NCBI GenBank assembly: GCA_034231615.1
Contig: CM067316.1
Span: 64,943,853-65,007,852 of the forward strand
Length of the DNA: 64,000 bases
DNA from: Meghimatium bilineatum
Lineage: Eukaryota > Mollusca > Gastropoda > Stylommatophora > Philomycidae
Direction: 5' to 3'
Below the pieces are notes generated by a model, which was not told where the DNA came from, searched no databases, and worked only from the letters and a program-made list of their open reading frames with translations. Below are positions 42,401 through 57,400 of the stretch, one piece after another. Position numbers and translations under genes: made by a program. Every line of letters starts with the position of its first letter. Positions within the stretch are counted from its first letter, which is position 1.

Positions 42401-45400
42401 GTTATACATCTTATTCTTTTGCCAACCTCTGTTTCTGTTACCCTCGACCATGCCATCCATTAGTATTCTGTCTGCATCATTATATCTCCTGATATGTTCA
42501 CATTATCTTACCTTTCTTGTTAGAATTTGATTAGGAAGCCAGCCCTCATTGATACTTACTCTTCTCCTGATTTCCTGGTGTGATTTTCTCTCCGTACATT
42601 GTATTCTCAAAATATTTCTGTAGCATCTCATCTCGAAGACATCAATTTTCTTTGCCGCTGACGTGTACAGTGTCCATGTTTCACAACGGTAGATTGCATA
42701 TTGTCTATTGTCTAGATTTCCATTGGGAATATACTTTATCTATTTAGATTCATCATGCCACATCATTCACACATACCACATCATTACTAATGATACAATT
42801 GTGTTTTATATTTTCTAAATTTATTGATTAAAAAACAACAACTAATATTGAATGTGTTAATTTGAAGCACTCTCGTTTAAATGCACAATGATTGACATAA
42901 CTAGGTTGTAACATGATGTTTTACATTGCAACTGATGGTTTCGTTGTTTGTGTGTAGGTTACAGGTATTGGATGGTGGTCCTGATGGAGTCAATCTGTTG
43001 ACACAGAATCTTCATGCCAGCTCTCAGTCACTGAATCTGCAACAGCTGGAGCCCAACAGGTAAGTAGGTCAACTGTGCTTGCACTGGTCAGCATAATCGT
43101 GTGTGTTACACTTGTACTAGTCAGCACAACCGTGTGTGTTATACTTGTACTAGTCAGCACAACCGTGTGTGTTATACTTGTACTAGTCAGCACAACCGTG
43201 TGTGTTATACTTGTACTAGTCAGCACAACCGTGTGTGTTGTACTTGTACTAGTTAGCACAACCGTGTGTGTTGTACTTGTACTAATTAGCGCAACCGTGT
43301 GTGTTATACTTGTACTAATTAGCGCAACCGTGTGTGTTATACTTGTACTAATTAGCACAACCGTGTGTGTTGTACTTGTACTAGTTAGCACAACCGTGTC
43401 TGCTGTACGTGTACTAGACAGTATAATTGTGTGTCCTGGATCTATGATATAATATGTATTTGTTCTTACTACCGTACTATTTTTAAGATTGGAGACATTT
43501 TTTGAATGATAGTGCTAGCAGTTTTCCGTCTTTCCAGATGATAGTATTATTGTTGTGTTATCACAAATATACACTACGATCCACGGGGATGATGAATGTG
43601 ACTCAATCTGAGCCACACAGTATCTTGCACATTATGTTCAAGGAATCACATACCATCTTGTACCATCGTGTGTTGTTGTGTGTTGTATTAGACATGCGGC
43701 CATTGAACTAACTGCTGTCACCTTCTTTCAATTAGATACTTGAGTATTCTGCCATTTTCTATCCTTCTAGTGTGCCACAGTCATCTCAGCATATGCAGAC
43801 GGAACATGGAAAATATTAGAATGAAAGTTTGCAGAAAAAGAGCAATTTCAGAATTATTAGATGTCCAGACTGCGTTGTTCGTCCACCACAAGTAATAATG
43901 CCCATTTGTTACATTCACTTTTGAAATTCAGGTGGAATTATGTCCCTGATTAAGTTCCTGATTATGTCCCTGATTATGTCCCTGATTATGTCCCTGATTA
44001 TGAGTTCGTAAATGGCTAATACGCTCTACTCAAGTCGGGAATATCCTTGGACAGTTCAGACCTGGGATGACCACAGTAGATAGGTTTTTTTTTATCTACC
44101 CGTGAATTTCTGGCTACTTTCTGCTATTGAGCTGCTGTATTTCCTGTTGTCACAGGATGTTGAGCCATTTGTTTGGTGTCTATTTGTCTCTGAGTCATTG
44201 TCGAGAAGTGTGCGTATATTTCAGGCAGGTTAAGTCAGTTGGAAAACATTTTCTCTTTGAGTGAATTTTCGTAGATGTGAAAATTACTTGCACTGGGGGA
44301 GGGGGGGGGGGAGAAAAAAAAAGGGGGGGGGGGTTGCGAATTTAAATAAAAGTGAGGACGACCTGTGCAACTCATTGGATTTAATCTGCTGTCGGACTTC
44401 ATCTCCCGTCGGACATTGTTTGAAATCCATCACAAGATTAGTCGAGAAGATTGGAAGTGAAGTTTTACGCAGTGGGTGACCATAGCTTTTTCACCATGGA
44501 TGTACAGAAAGAAATAAGACTTGGCTGAATATCACTCTCCGTACAATAGAAAAAGGAATAGAGTGCACATTTTCAAAACTGAAGCGTTGTGACAAAACTA
44601 AGGCGTTAGGACAAAAATATGACGCTAGGAACCTCTCAGGGTTTATGCAGGGTCTGTGCAGGGTTTATGCAGGGTTAGGGTTTGCTGCTTGAGATATGTT
44701 TATGTGTACATAGATCAGAAGATGAATTATAGATGATAAACTGTGATAGTTATGCGCCAAACACACGAACAACACTTGATGTAAGTGACACAAGGTACAT
44801 TTATTTTATGACTGACTGAACAAACTGTGGATGGAAGTGACTTAAGGTAGGTTTATTTTCTCAGTAATTGAACAACTGTGAGTGAATGTCGTGTAAGAGA
44901 ACTCTTGTTTTTAACGTAACCATTTACATTCCATCGTTATGGGTAATATATATTTGCATTTTTATCTCAAGACGATATCACGTGATTGTCGACGCCCTGA
45001 CTGCAGACGGCAGTGTTCTGATGACATCGGCACTAACGTTTCAAACGGCCTCACCCAACAGATACGGCGCCCCTGTCTTCTCCTCGTCAGCGACCCAGAC
45101 CATAGAACCACCAGTGAAACAGCACAGTAAAACAATTGAGGAAGGTACAAAGAATACTTGACATATTACACATACAAATATACACCGCATACAAGTAACA
45201 TAATAAATACACATATAAATTATGTGAACAAATAACATACTAAATACACATATAAATTGTGTGAACACATATAAATTACAGCCCATATACATTCACATAA
45301 TACTTATGTAGGTACGCATTAATATCACATACATTCACGCACTCACATTGTAGCATAAACACACACATAACATAAACACATACATTGTAGCACACACACA

Positions 45401-48400
45401 CACAGGTTATAGTATAAACACTTATAACAGAAACACATTTATTATAGCTCAATTATAGCATAAATACACTTTATAGCACACATACATACATTATAGCACA
45501 AACACATACATTATAGCATAAACAGAAATAACACAAACACAAACATTATAACACGGAATGCTGTAACATACCAGATGTCACTATTGCTATTGCAACACAC
45601 AGAAAACCCCAACAAAATAGAAGTAAAAAAAAACAAATGATTTATCTTGATACCAAGACTATGCTACCAATGCCAGACTTAGCAACTGACCTCTACACGT
45701 AAGTGACAGATTGAAATTTGCGAAATGAAATGTCTATGGCAGGCTATTGGAGTCACCAGACTCGACAAAATGCGCAGTGAGAACATCAGAAAGATAATAG
45801 GTATCACATCATGCATCGAATATATAGAGAAACAACAGATAAAATAGTTTGGACATCTTATGAGGAGGGACGATCAAGTTCCCATAAGAGCTTATAACAA
45901 GATGGAATCAGGATACAAAGAGAAGGACATACTTAGGAAAAGTTGGATAGACAACATCAAGACTATCCTGAATAAGCGACTACACCTCAACCACAGCAAC
46001 ACACCTGGATCTGGAACGCAGACTACATCTTCTTCACAAACCCCTACACTCAACGACAAGTGTGCTAGCTACGACAACACCACCACCTGGGGATAGACAG
46101 TAGATATGACACGGACTAACACATTATAGCAAAAATACACATTATAGCACAAACATACACATTATTGCAAAAACGCACACATTGTAGCACAAACGTACAC
46201 CATACATGTAATAGCACAAATATACACACATACACACGTGAGCGAAGTCATACAAAAATATACATGAATATTTTACTGATTATGTAAATCATTTTTTTCA
46301 AAGAATGTAGAACAAAGAATGTAGAACAAAGAATGTAGAACAAAGAATGTAGAACAAAGAATGTAGAACAAAGAATGTAGAACAAAGAATGTAGAATTAG
46401 TTTAGGAAAGGATTCTTTCACAGTATACAATGAACTAAAGCCAGGCATGATTGTTACACTAAATGTAGAACTATTATGTGAAATGATTATTGTAATAAAT
46501 GTAGAACTATTTTTAAATGTAGAACTATTTTGTGCAATGATTGTTCCACTAAACGTAAAACTATTTTGTGCAATGATTGTTCCACTAAATGTTCAACTAT
46601 TTTGAGCAATGATTGTTCCACTAAACGTAGAACTATTTTGTGCATTGATTGTTCCACTAAATGTAGAACTATTTTGTGCAATGGTTGTTCCACTAAATGT
46701 TCAACTATTTTGTGCAATGATTGTTCCACTAAATGTTCAACTATTTTGTGCAATGATTGTTCCACTAAATGTAGAACTATTTTGTGCAATGATTGTTCCA
46801 CTAAATGTTCAACTATTTTGTGCAATGATTGTTCCACTAAATGTTCAACTATTTTGTGCAATGATTGTTCCACTAAATGTAGAACTATTTTGTGCAATGA
46901 TTGTTCCACTAAATGTTCAACTATTTTGTGCAATGATTGTTCCACTAAATGTTCAACTATTTTGTTCAATGATTGTTCCACTAAATGTTCAACTAGTATG
47001 AACATATTGATCATCCTAACTTCATCTAGATCAGAGTTCGCCACAATTAGACCTAACTATCAGTCCAGCAGGAGCGTCATCCACCGTCCTAAGCTGGAAT
47101 ACCCAGAACGTGCCCCAGAGAACAATTACTAGCTATTTAGTAAGGGTCAGGCACAACGGTCCGAACGGACACCTGCTTCATCAGGAGAATCTACCCGACA
47201 GATCGAATTACTTCAGACTTGATGGACTTCACCAAATCAGGTGAGAGTTTAGGACAGAGGTTATCAACCTTCTTAGGTCAGTGGGCTTCACTAATTTTTA
47301 TTCATGTGGTATTGGGATCAAATATCTTGTAAATGAAAGTACTTTTAATCTTCAATTAGTGTTTCTTGTGAGCTCTTGGGTAAGAGCATATGGTACTTGA
47401 GGATCTACCTGGCGGCCAAGGAACAAAATGGCTTGACGGATAGGATTTGGTCTACGGGACGCATTTTGTCAACACCTGGTTGTGGGACGAAAGGTTAAGA
47501 TCAATTAGGATAAGAGTGGTTGTCTGATGGTTGTATTGGGGAGTAATGTCAATGATATTAGAGTGATTGAGTGAGAACTGGTTTAGAGAAGTATGGTCAA
47601 TGAGGGTAGGTTTGGTTGAGTGAGAACTAGTTTGGGGAAATAAGATCAATAAGGGTAATAATGGTTGAGTAAGGACTGATTTGAGGAAGTCAAGCTGCCG
47701 CATTATAAAATAAATGCTGTTCGGAGAACTGGCTGAAGGTTAGCGAGCCCACGGTAGACCAATACTGAGGTATAAAGACATCTGTAAACCCTCAATGAAA
47801 GGCTTCTCCATAGACCCCAAAATCTGGGAAAACACGACGTAAACTGGGGCTGCATGGAAACATAATCTGCCTGCGGGAGCAATATTACTCAGAAATTATT
47901 TAAAATATGGATGGAAAAAAAGAAAGACGCAAACAAAAATCTTCTGTTGCGGTGACATGATCGCTTGAAAAGTTCCCATTTCTGAGAAAAAGTTCAATGG
48001 ATTGCTTCTTCATTTTTCTTAATGACCGTAGCAAGACGCAAAAAGCTATACATAAAATTGTATCTTCCTGATAAAAAGTAATACGATCTTAACCAAAGAC
48101 AATCCTGGATTGATAACATTCAGAAATGGCATAAGCATGATTTAATGTTTGGTACACAATGTACTATTCCTTGCTCCCGGCATTGTTTGACTTTCCCTTT
48201 TGTGATTATAACTCCTAAACTTCAGTTCCCCAAGTTCCACAGACATTCAAGACTATTTTTCATGCGTGTCCCGTATTTAATATACCCTACCATATACAAG
48301 CGCAGTGATATGAAGTGAAACCCACAGACGTTTGGCTGATATATTTGCTAAACATTTAAGAAATATCACTATTCAACATGATTGCCCGGTGACCATTTAT

Positions 48401-51400
48401 TTCAATAGCCCTTCACATCAAGATAGTGCTTTATTTCAGTAACTCGTTTGTTACCTTGCTACTCTGGTGACCGGCAACGTCATTCTTTGGAGTATCAATT
48501 GATTTGTCTTCTTGGAGTTCTCCACCCACACGGAATGGACATTAATCATCGATTTGTTTGACTGTTACCTACTTCCTCTCAATAACCTGAACTACCGTTA
48601 TTGTACTGGTTCTTGTAAATATTTGTATCTGTGAACTTTCATTAGTAAATATTTCTATTTTTAATCTAATGTTGCATATTTGTCTTGTTTTTTCGGTGTT
48701 TATGTGTGTCAACATATAGTTATTTTATTTTCCAATCTATCCAATAGTGAATTATAAATTTATTTCCTGACTTAATGTCTCTACATTTGATATTGTTTTG
48801 TTTTCTATACTAAATGGAAATGGTTCACACATGTATATGTATTATAAGCATTTGTGATTATATGATTCAATGTATCCTTAAAACAACTTTGGATCACATA
48901 TTTAAATGTGCACATAAAATAGGTTTGAGTTTGTGTTCTATGTTAATGCATATTAATATCTTTATGTGGGCGAACATTTATGTTAATACATGTATATATC
49001 TCTATATGAACACATGTTTATATTAAAGCTTGTATAATATATATATCGGTATATATTAATGTGGACAAATGTTTCTGTGAATAGAAATATACATCTTATG
49101 TGGGTGATTTTTTAAATGTTAATGCATGTATCTACCTTTTGTGTGGTAATCTACACACATTCTTATGTGAGTCCTTACTTGTGTGTGGATGCATTTACAT
49201 ACTTGTACATATCTGTGTGGGCACTCTCCATACATATATGTTGTGACTTCTGGTTATTCATATATGTTTTGTTCATACATATAAATATTTACGTGTTGAT
49301 ATATGCCCTATATGTGCCAACGTTGTGTGTGTACATCTGTGTACGCTTGTTTTGTGTGTGAATGTGTACATATTTATGTTTAATGTTTGTTATTTATAAT
49401 TATTTATATATAAACATGAGGAGCGCGGTAGCCTAGTGGATAGTGAGCTCACTATCATCTGGTTACAGCGTGCCAGGTTCGAAACCACGTCCGGACATTA
49501 AAAAAATCCGGGTTGTGATTTCTCACTTGACACGACCACTCCTCCAGTCGACTCAGCTGTAAATGAGTACCTGACGCATGAGTTAGGGAAGGTAAAAAAC
49601 AGCAAGGAAGGGAACTGGTCACCCCAGCTTGCTGCGGCTTAGTACATGAAGAGTTATCTTCATTCCCGACGGCAGATGCCATGGGACCTACCTTTATATA
49701 TAAACATATCTCTATACATATGTATGTGTATGTATATGTATACATATATGTATGTATGTGCATATATATGTGTGTTTTTTGCGTTCGTTCCGTAATAATC
49801 AACACGAAGGTTCGTGTGATTTTCGCCGGAAGCGTTGTTACGTTGTGTTATCTTTATGCGCATTGTAGGCCCAACACAGCCGATTTCAGTATGCCTTGAC
49901 ATCGTGTGGGTTACCCTAGCCTGTGACAGCCTTCCTATCTGTGGCCAGGCAGTGAATATGTACTGACTCTACACCGAGACGGTTTGTCCTTTACATCGAT
50001 CTTGTACATGGTGTTTCGCATCCAGTGAACCTGTCTCATGTAATTAGACGTATTCTGCCCGCGCCCACCAAACCATTCTGCTCTTTGCACACGGCGCTGC
50101 CCTCTGGCGATGTGCTGCCCTCTCAATGTATTCATTATGTTATCCTTATGGAGTCTGATGCACCGACTAATATCTGCCCGCTTCGGAACATTTGTATTGG
50201 CCGCGTCTCAAATGCTTCCTTTGTACTCACTAGCGTCACTGTGGGTCGACATGTGTTGACGCAGAAATGTTGGAGTTATTGCCAGTCCCTGTCATAATCA
50301 GTTCTCCGTGCATCTGCTGCTCCACACTCACGGACACAATCCCCAAGTTTTAACGAGAAACAGCACGAGCAGTTCTATTTGTTTCCAGGGTGCACCACGT
50401 GGAGGTACTTTTGGGATCTTGGAAATCTGCTAACTCTGGGTCCGCCAAGAACAATGCCTTAACCTTTGCACCCCTGTGTGTGTGTGTGTGTGTGTGTGTA
50501 TATAAAATAAATATCTTTCATTTTTTTTTTTGTTTAACGCGTTTAATCTATGTTGTTTATTGGTAGCCCCTGTTTTGTGTTTGTCCTCATGTGACCTTCC
50601 ACACATACACACACGCACGCACGCACACACACACATTATTTGTATGTGTATGTTTTCTGTTATCATCCTTGAAATGAAGTCTTGTCTTGATCTGGGTCAG
50701 TAAACAGACAAAGAGACAGACTAGTAGATAAGCAGATAACAAATACAGACACATAGACTGGCAGACAAGGCAGGCGGAAAACAGGCACTGAAGACATAAA
50801 AATCAAACAAATAGACAGACAAATAATGACAGATCACATGAAAGTGGACACACTTATAATTAGATTATCAAGTCAACCCGTCCTCGTATTGGCCGGTCCA
50901 TCGCCAATATAAGACCCGTAGGATAGATTTAAAATCATCCTTCTAAAGTGCGTATTTGACGATTTCCCATGATTTTCATTGGCTGTCGATACACAGTGAC
51001 CAATGAGAACACGGGGAAAGTCAAATGCCTCTCTTTATAAGGATGATCCTCGACGAATCAGCAGGACTGTATAATTAACGAATGACACGTATTTGTAATG
51101 CTGTTGACACTGTCATGTCTGACATACAGGCGGTACTACTTAGAGCTTGAAGCGCTATCTGCTGGAGGATTTCCATTTCTGCGTGTTGACACAATTTACG
51201 TGCCTGGAGAAAATGTTACACCATTAAAAGTGAGCTCCAAGTCGACGGAAGGTGGATACAGTCAAGCCAAGACACCAGATGAAAGTGACAAGGACGACAA
51301 TAATGTTGGAGGTATGTCTTTTTGGTACATTACTTTATCAATCATTCATTTCCTTCTCACACTCCCATCGGGTTAGTTTTATAGCAGGACACACTTTCAC

Positions 51401-54400
51401 ACAACTTGTCTGAGAACAGGACACACTTTCACACAACTTGTCTGAGAACAGGACACACTTTCACACTTGTCTGAGAACAGGACACACTTTCACACTTGTC
51501 TGAGAACAGGACACACTTTCACACTTGTCTGAGAACAGGACACACTTTCACACAACTTGTCTGAGAACAGGACACACTTTCACACTTGTCTGAGAACAGG
51601 ACACACTTTCACACACCATGTCTCAGAAAAGTTATGAACATCAGATGGCAATACGAGATTCCGTATGCAACTGTCCTTGACAGTTCTGGTATTCCTAGCA
51701 TTGACACTATTCTGATGCAGACACACATTCGTTGGGCAGGTCATTTGGTACGTATACCAAAGATACTTCTCCACGGTGAGTTATAGAAGGGCACACTTTC
51801 TGAAAATGGCCAAAATGTAGCGATTAAAAACTCGTTAAACATCTCAAAGCAAGCGTTCGAAATAGATCGTTACATGGCAAGAACTTGCACAAAATAAATC
51901 GATACATGGCAAGTACTTGCACAAAATAAAGCGACCTAATTCAGTAAAAAAAAAGACTCAACATCTTGTGAAAGAAGGAGAAATACAGCAATTCCACAGA
52001 AGAGGGGTTAGTTTGTGACTCCCATATTCTCTGTTTCATTAAATTTTGTTACTACCACATTCTCTGCCATATAAAGGGTTAATGCATGCAAACTAGATTT
52101 TATATATACATATATACGCACAAAATATATAATTTGTCTCTTCACTTTGACTTGATTTAATTCAACATTTCAATTTGTTTTGACAGAGTTCAGCATTGCA
52201 ATTTGTCTTGACAGAATTCGGCATTTAAGATTGTCTTGACAAAATTCAAAATTTAAAAATTATCTTGAAAGAATTCAACATTTAAATTTGTCTCGATACA
52301 GTTCAACATTTCCAATTATCAAGACATAATTCAATATTTCAATTAGTCTTGAAAGATTTCAGTATTTCAATTTGTCTTGACACAATTCAACATTTAAAAT
52401 TTCAGAGGACGGTAAACCTGAAATCGATTTGGAACTCAAGCCAGTGGAGCAAGGAATGATCAAATTGAACTGGACAGTGCTTGGTGGCAGCAGAGCACGA
52501 CCTATTACATCTTACAGGGTCAAAGTTCACGCTGATAACCAGGCAGGCCAACTTTTACACGAGAAGGACCTGCGTATTAACACATTATATTACACTATCT
52601 CTGGATTGCAGGAAAACAAGTACAATTGTTTCCTTTATGTACATCAAATAAATTGTAACGTGCGGTGATGTTTCTCAAATGGGGCATGTTAATTATATCA
52701 TAGACAAGCTATGTGGGACACATCTATCTATTTATCTGTCTATTGTTATTTCCACTTGTGCCGTTACGTGTCGTTGGGGGGAATTCGAAGTTTTTGTGTG
52801 TCTTTGGCCATTTGAGTTGCATTGGCCATGGTAAGATCGTGTCTATAAAATGTTTCTTTGATTGTCTCTGCCCATCTAGTTCTTGGTCTTCCTCGTGCCT
52901 CGTAGCCAGGTCTTCTGCTGATGTATACACGAAGGGCTGGTTGCGCAGGTTCCATTCTCATGACGTGATCAAATCATCTGGAACATCTGACTATCTTGGA
53001 ATGAAATGATAGATTCTTGTGTTTGTTGATGGGTTTGCTGTCTTTCAATGTAGTCTTGACTTGAGATAGTCATGACTTGAGATAGTCTTGACTTGAGATA
53101 GTCTTGACTTGAGATAGTCTTTACTTCTTTCCTGATGTCTTCAATTCTCAGGCGGTCTATTCTCGCGACAGTTATTGACAGATACATTTAACTGTCCTGG
53201 TGTTCTGTTTATCTTCATAGTCTCTGTTTTAGATGTGTTTAGTTTCATGTTCTGTTGTTCGCAGGTTGTATGGAGCAAGTGTGTATGTGTGTTTAGTTTC
53301 ATGTTGTGTTGTTCGCAGGTTGTATGGAGCAAGTGTGTATGTGTGTTTAGTTTCATGTTGTGTTGTTCGCAGGTTGTATGGAGCAAGTGTGTGTGTGTTT
53401 AGTTTCATGTTGTGTTGTTCGCAGGTTGTATGGAGCAAGTGTGTGTGTGTTTAGTTTCATGTTGTGTTGTTCGCAGGTTGTATGGAGCAAGTGTGTGTGT
53501 GTTTAGTTTCATGTTGTGTTGTTCGCAGGTTGTATGAAGCAAGTGTGTGTGTGTGTTTAGTTTCATGTTGTGTTGTTCGCAGGTTGTATGGAGCAAGTGT
53601 GTATGTGTTTAGTTTCATGTTGTGTTGTTCGCAGGTTGTATGGAGCAAGTGTGTGTGTGTTTAGTTTCATGTTGTGTTGTTCGCAGGTTGTATGAAGCAA
53701 GTGTGTGTGTGTGTTTAGTTTCATGTTGTGTTGTTCGCAGGTTGTATGGAGCAAGTTTGTGTGTTTAGTTTCATGTTATGTTGTTCGCTGGTTGTATTGA
53801 GCAAGTGTGTGTGTGTTTAGTTTCCTGTTGTGTTGTTCGCAGGCTGTATGGAGCAAGTGTGTATGTGTTTAGTTTCATGTTGTGTTGTTCGCAGGTTGTA
53901 TGAAGCAAGTGTGTATGTGTGTTTAGTTTCATGTTGTGTTGCTCGCAGGTTGTATGGAGCAAGTGTGTGTGTGTGTTTAGTTTCATGTTGTGTTGTTCGC
54001 AGGTTGTATTTAGCAAGTGTGTATGTGTTTAGTTTCATGTTTTGTTGTTCGCAAGTTGTATGAAGCAAGTGTGTATGTGTTTAGTTTCATGTTATGTTGT
54101 TCGCAGGTTGTATTGAGCAAGTGTGTGTGTGTGTGTTTAGTTTCCTGTTGTGTTGTTCGCAGGCTGTATGGAGCAAGTCTATGTGTGTTTAGTTTCATGT
54201 TGTGTTGTTCGCAGGTTGTATGAAGCAAGTGTGTGTGCCGATGTAATTCTTTTTCAGATTCGTATATTGAACATTAATCATCTGCAAATATCAGTTCATT
54301 GATTGAGCTGTTTACTTCATTTGATGATTCTGCTGGGGTGAATTTGTTTCTTGTGTCTGCTTCTTTAGTTATTCTGTCCATGTATGCTACGAACAGAAGT

Positions 54401-57400
54401 GGTGATAATATGCAGCCTTGTCTAACTCCTGTTTTTATTTCAAATGGGTATGTTATGACTTCAGTAGTTCTGATTACGTTCTGGCAGGTTTCTCTGTAAA
54501 GTTCTTATGTTGTCTAGTAATTTCACATGTTCTCCATAGTCATCCAATATTAGCCACAGTTTTTCTAACTGCAGCTAGCCATAGCTAACCATAACTGCAG
54601 CTAGCAATTGATAGCCCTAATTGCAGCTAGCTTGATTGAAAAAATCATACAGTGACGACGTAGATTATAACCCAACAACTAGATCAGATCATTAACATGA
54701 ATCTATTAGCATACCTTACCTTTATTATTCTTCTTCTTCAGCATTCATTCTCAAACTCCCTCTGGATCTCTCTTGCAACAGGACAATGGTTCTACCTATA
54801 TTTCCAGCAGAATGTAGTCTAGAAATTGAAATTAGCCATGTCGCCGTTTTATTTGCGCCAATGGCTCCACACATTCGACTTCGGCGGGACGACGTTCTCT
54901 AATGTTGCAATATACATTTGTACCACACATTATAAGTAAAGTAACCCATATCATTTATTAATGACGTAGGGGTTTGAGACGTTAGTGATCTAACATTTCA
55001 GTGGCTCTGCAAATGAGGGCGGTAGCCATCTCCTCTCCATCGCAGTATTTAATTCCCGGATTAATCCGGTACCCATTTAAGGCTGGATCGACCTCGGAGC
55101 CGGTGCTATCTGAACAAAATTTCCGCCTCAACTGGGGAATAAACCCAGGATCACTCATATGCGAAGCCAGTTCACCACACATTATACAGCGTGCCCAAAA
55201 GACACCACTAATCGGAACTAAATGCTGGACCTTTCAGTTATCAGACGAGTGAACTATCCGCGGCCGCTGATAGCAGATTATATTATTTCATGGATGAGTT
55301 ATACTTTCAAATTAAGAGTAGCCTGCACTTTCAGGAATTAATTAACGTGATCATTGCCTACAGGCTAGTCTCGTATTCGGTATACGAACTATCCTGCATC
55401 GGAAGAATCTCACACCTGTATATTATATTACGTGTACGTTGTAAGAGCGGCGAAGAAGCTGCTTATAAAATACAATGTCATATAAAGGCATGCCATTTTT
55501 CTGTCTTCTTCTTCAATGTATTTATGGTTATTACTGAAATATTCAGATTGACAACATGTATACGCTTTAGAAATGAGTGAAGAAACGAATAATATAATAT
55601 ATAGATGGAGGATTTGTTATTAAAGAAAAATCATAATACAGAAAACGGGATTTGGTAGAGGAAGAGAATATACAAGTTGGAAGTCTGAACTAAAATATCA
55701 TCCATCTTTCTTGGATTCAGCGTGCTCGAAGATGGGAAAACATATTTAATCAAGTTGCTAGGCGAGTAGATGCTATCTGAGCGAAGCTAGTTCAAATCCC
55801 CTTTACTGGTCATGATTTTGTCTGCAGACTGATCGAATTTTATACATTTTGTTACTCTGTAAGAAATATAATCAGACTTAAATTAGTCAGCAAAGCTTAC
55901 ATTACATTTGCTTACCTTACATTTGCTTACATTAACATTTGCTTACATTAACATGTGCTTATATTGCTATTATAGACACCTCACCGTTGTTCTGATATTT
56001 AACTTAATAGTTCACTGGTAATTCAATGAAGCTATTGCACTAAAATACTATTGAACCAGAACTAGAATGTTTATCTACGCAGGAATTAGACGCCCATGTA
56101 TATCTATGAGTATAACACTAGAAAAATACTAGAATAACACTAGTATAACACTAGAAAAATACTAGAATAACACTAGTATAACACTCTACTAATACATTTC
56201 TTTTATTACTTCTGACCCCCTGATCCATATAACCTCCATCCAACTGAATCATATAAACACCACCCCCGATCCATAACACGCCCAACACCCTTATCCCTAT
56301 AACCCTCAACTTCCATGATCCCTATAACCTCAACCCTCCCTGATTCTTATAACTTTCAACCCCATGATCCCTATAATTTCCAACCCCCTGATCCCTAAAA
56401 CTTCACACCCTCATGATAACTCCCAATCCACCCGTCCCTTCCCACATCTTATAATCGCTAACCAATTATCCCATATCCCATAATCTCTAATCCATTATCC
56501 CATAATCTCTAACCCATTATCCCATATATAGAGTGTACTACTTTCATCTGGATGCCCTCGACAAAAACGGACAAGTCATTGAATACGTAGGAACTCCGTA
56601 CCTGATACCACCTCATGGACAGTCAGTGGAGTCATTTGTGACATCTTCAGAATTTAACAAGGACAAGAGACTTCCAGTAGCGCCGGTTACCACAAGTCAG
56701 TTTTTTTCTGTGAACACTTTCTGGCTGTCATGTGACTTCATTTCTGATAATATTTGTCCTCAGTGTGGTAGGGAATTATGTGCCTGGACCGTACAATCAT
56801 CTCCGTACATACAAGAGAGATACAACAAAACAAGTCTGAGAACAACACCAGCACACATTAATAGAAGCAACAACACACTTCTGAGAACAACACCTGTATA
56901 CATCAGACAGATGCAAGTCTGAAACTATCATTTTTTTGGGTCTATCTGACCCTCTCTATGACTAGCCAATCGTGTTTCGGTCTATCTGGTTGTCTGTCCA
57001 TATGTCAGTCCGCCTTTTCTTGATCTGTTTATCTCTGTCAGTCTCTGTTTTCTTGCAAAGTGTCTGTATATTTGTCAGTCTCTGTTGTCTTGCAAAGTGT
57101 CTGTATAACTGTTAGTCTCTGTTGTCTTGCAAAGTGTTTGTATATCTGTCAGTCTCTGTTGTCTTGCAAAGTGTCTGTATATCTGTGATTCTCTGTTGTC
57201 TTGCAAAGTGTCTGTATATCTGTCTCTATCTGTCAATTCGATATCTGTAGGTCTACCTAACGTAATCAATTCTAATACATTATAATCATCCGTAAATTGA
57301 TGAAGAAAGAGAGAGAGAGAGAGATAGAGAGAGAGAGGGAGAGGGAGGGAGAGAGAGAAAGATAGCAGGCTGTGAAGAATTTCATGATACTATAAGAACG

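Noticed and set aside
49420..49490. True tRNA gene
   Set aside because: Box A and B are present but there is no cloverleaf acceptor stem, and the sequence continues as a repeated SINE body.
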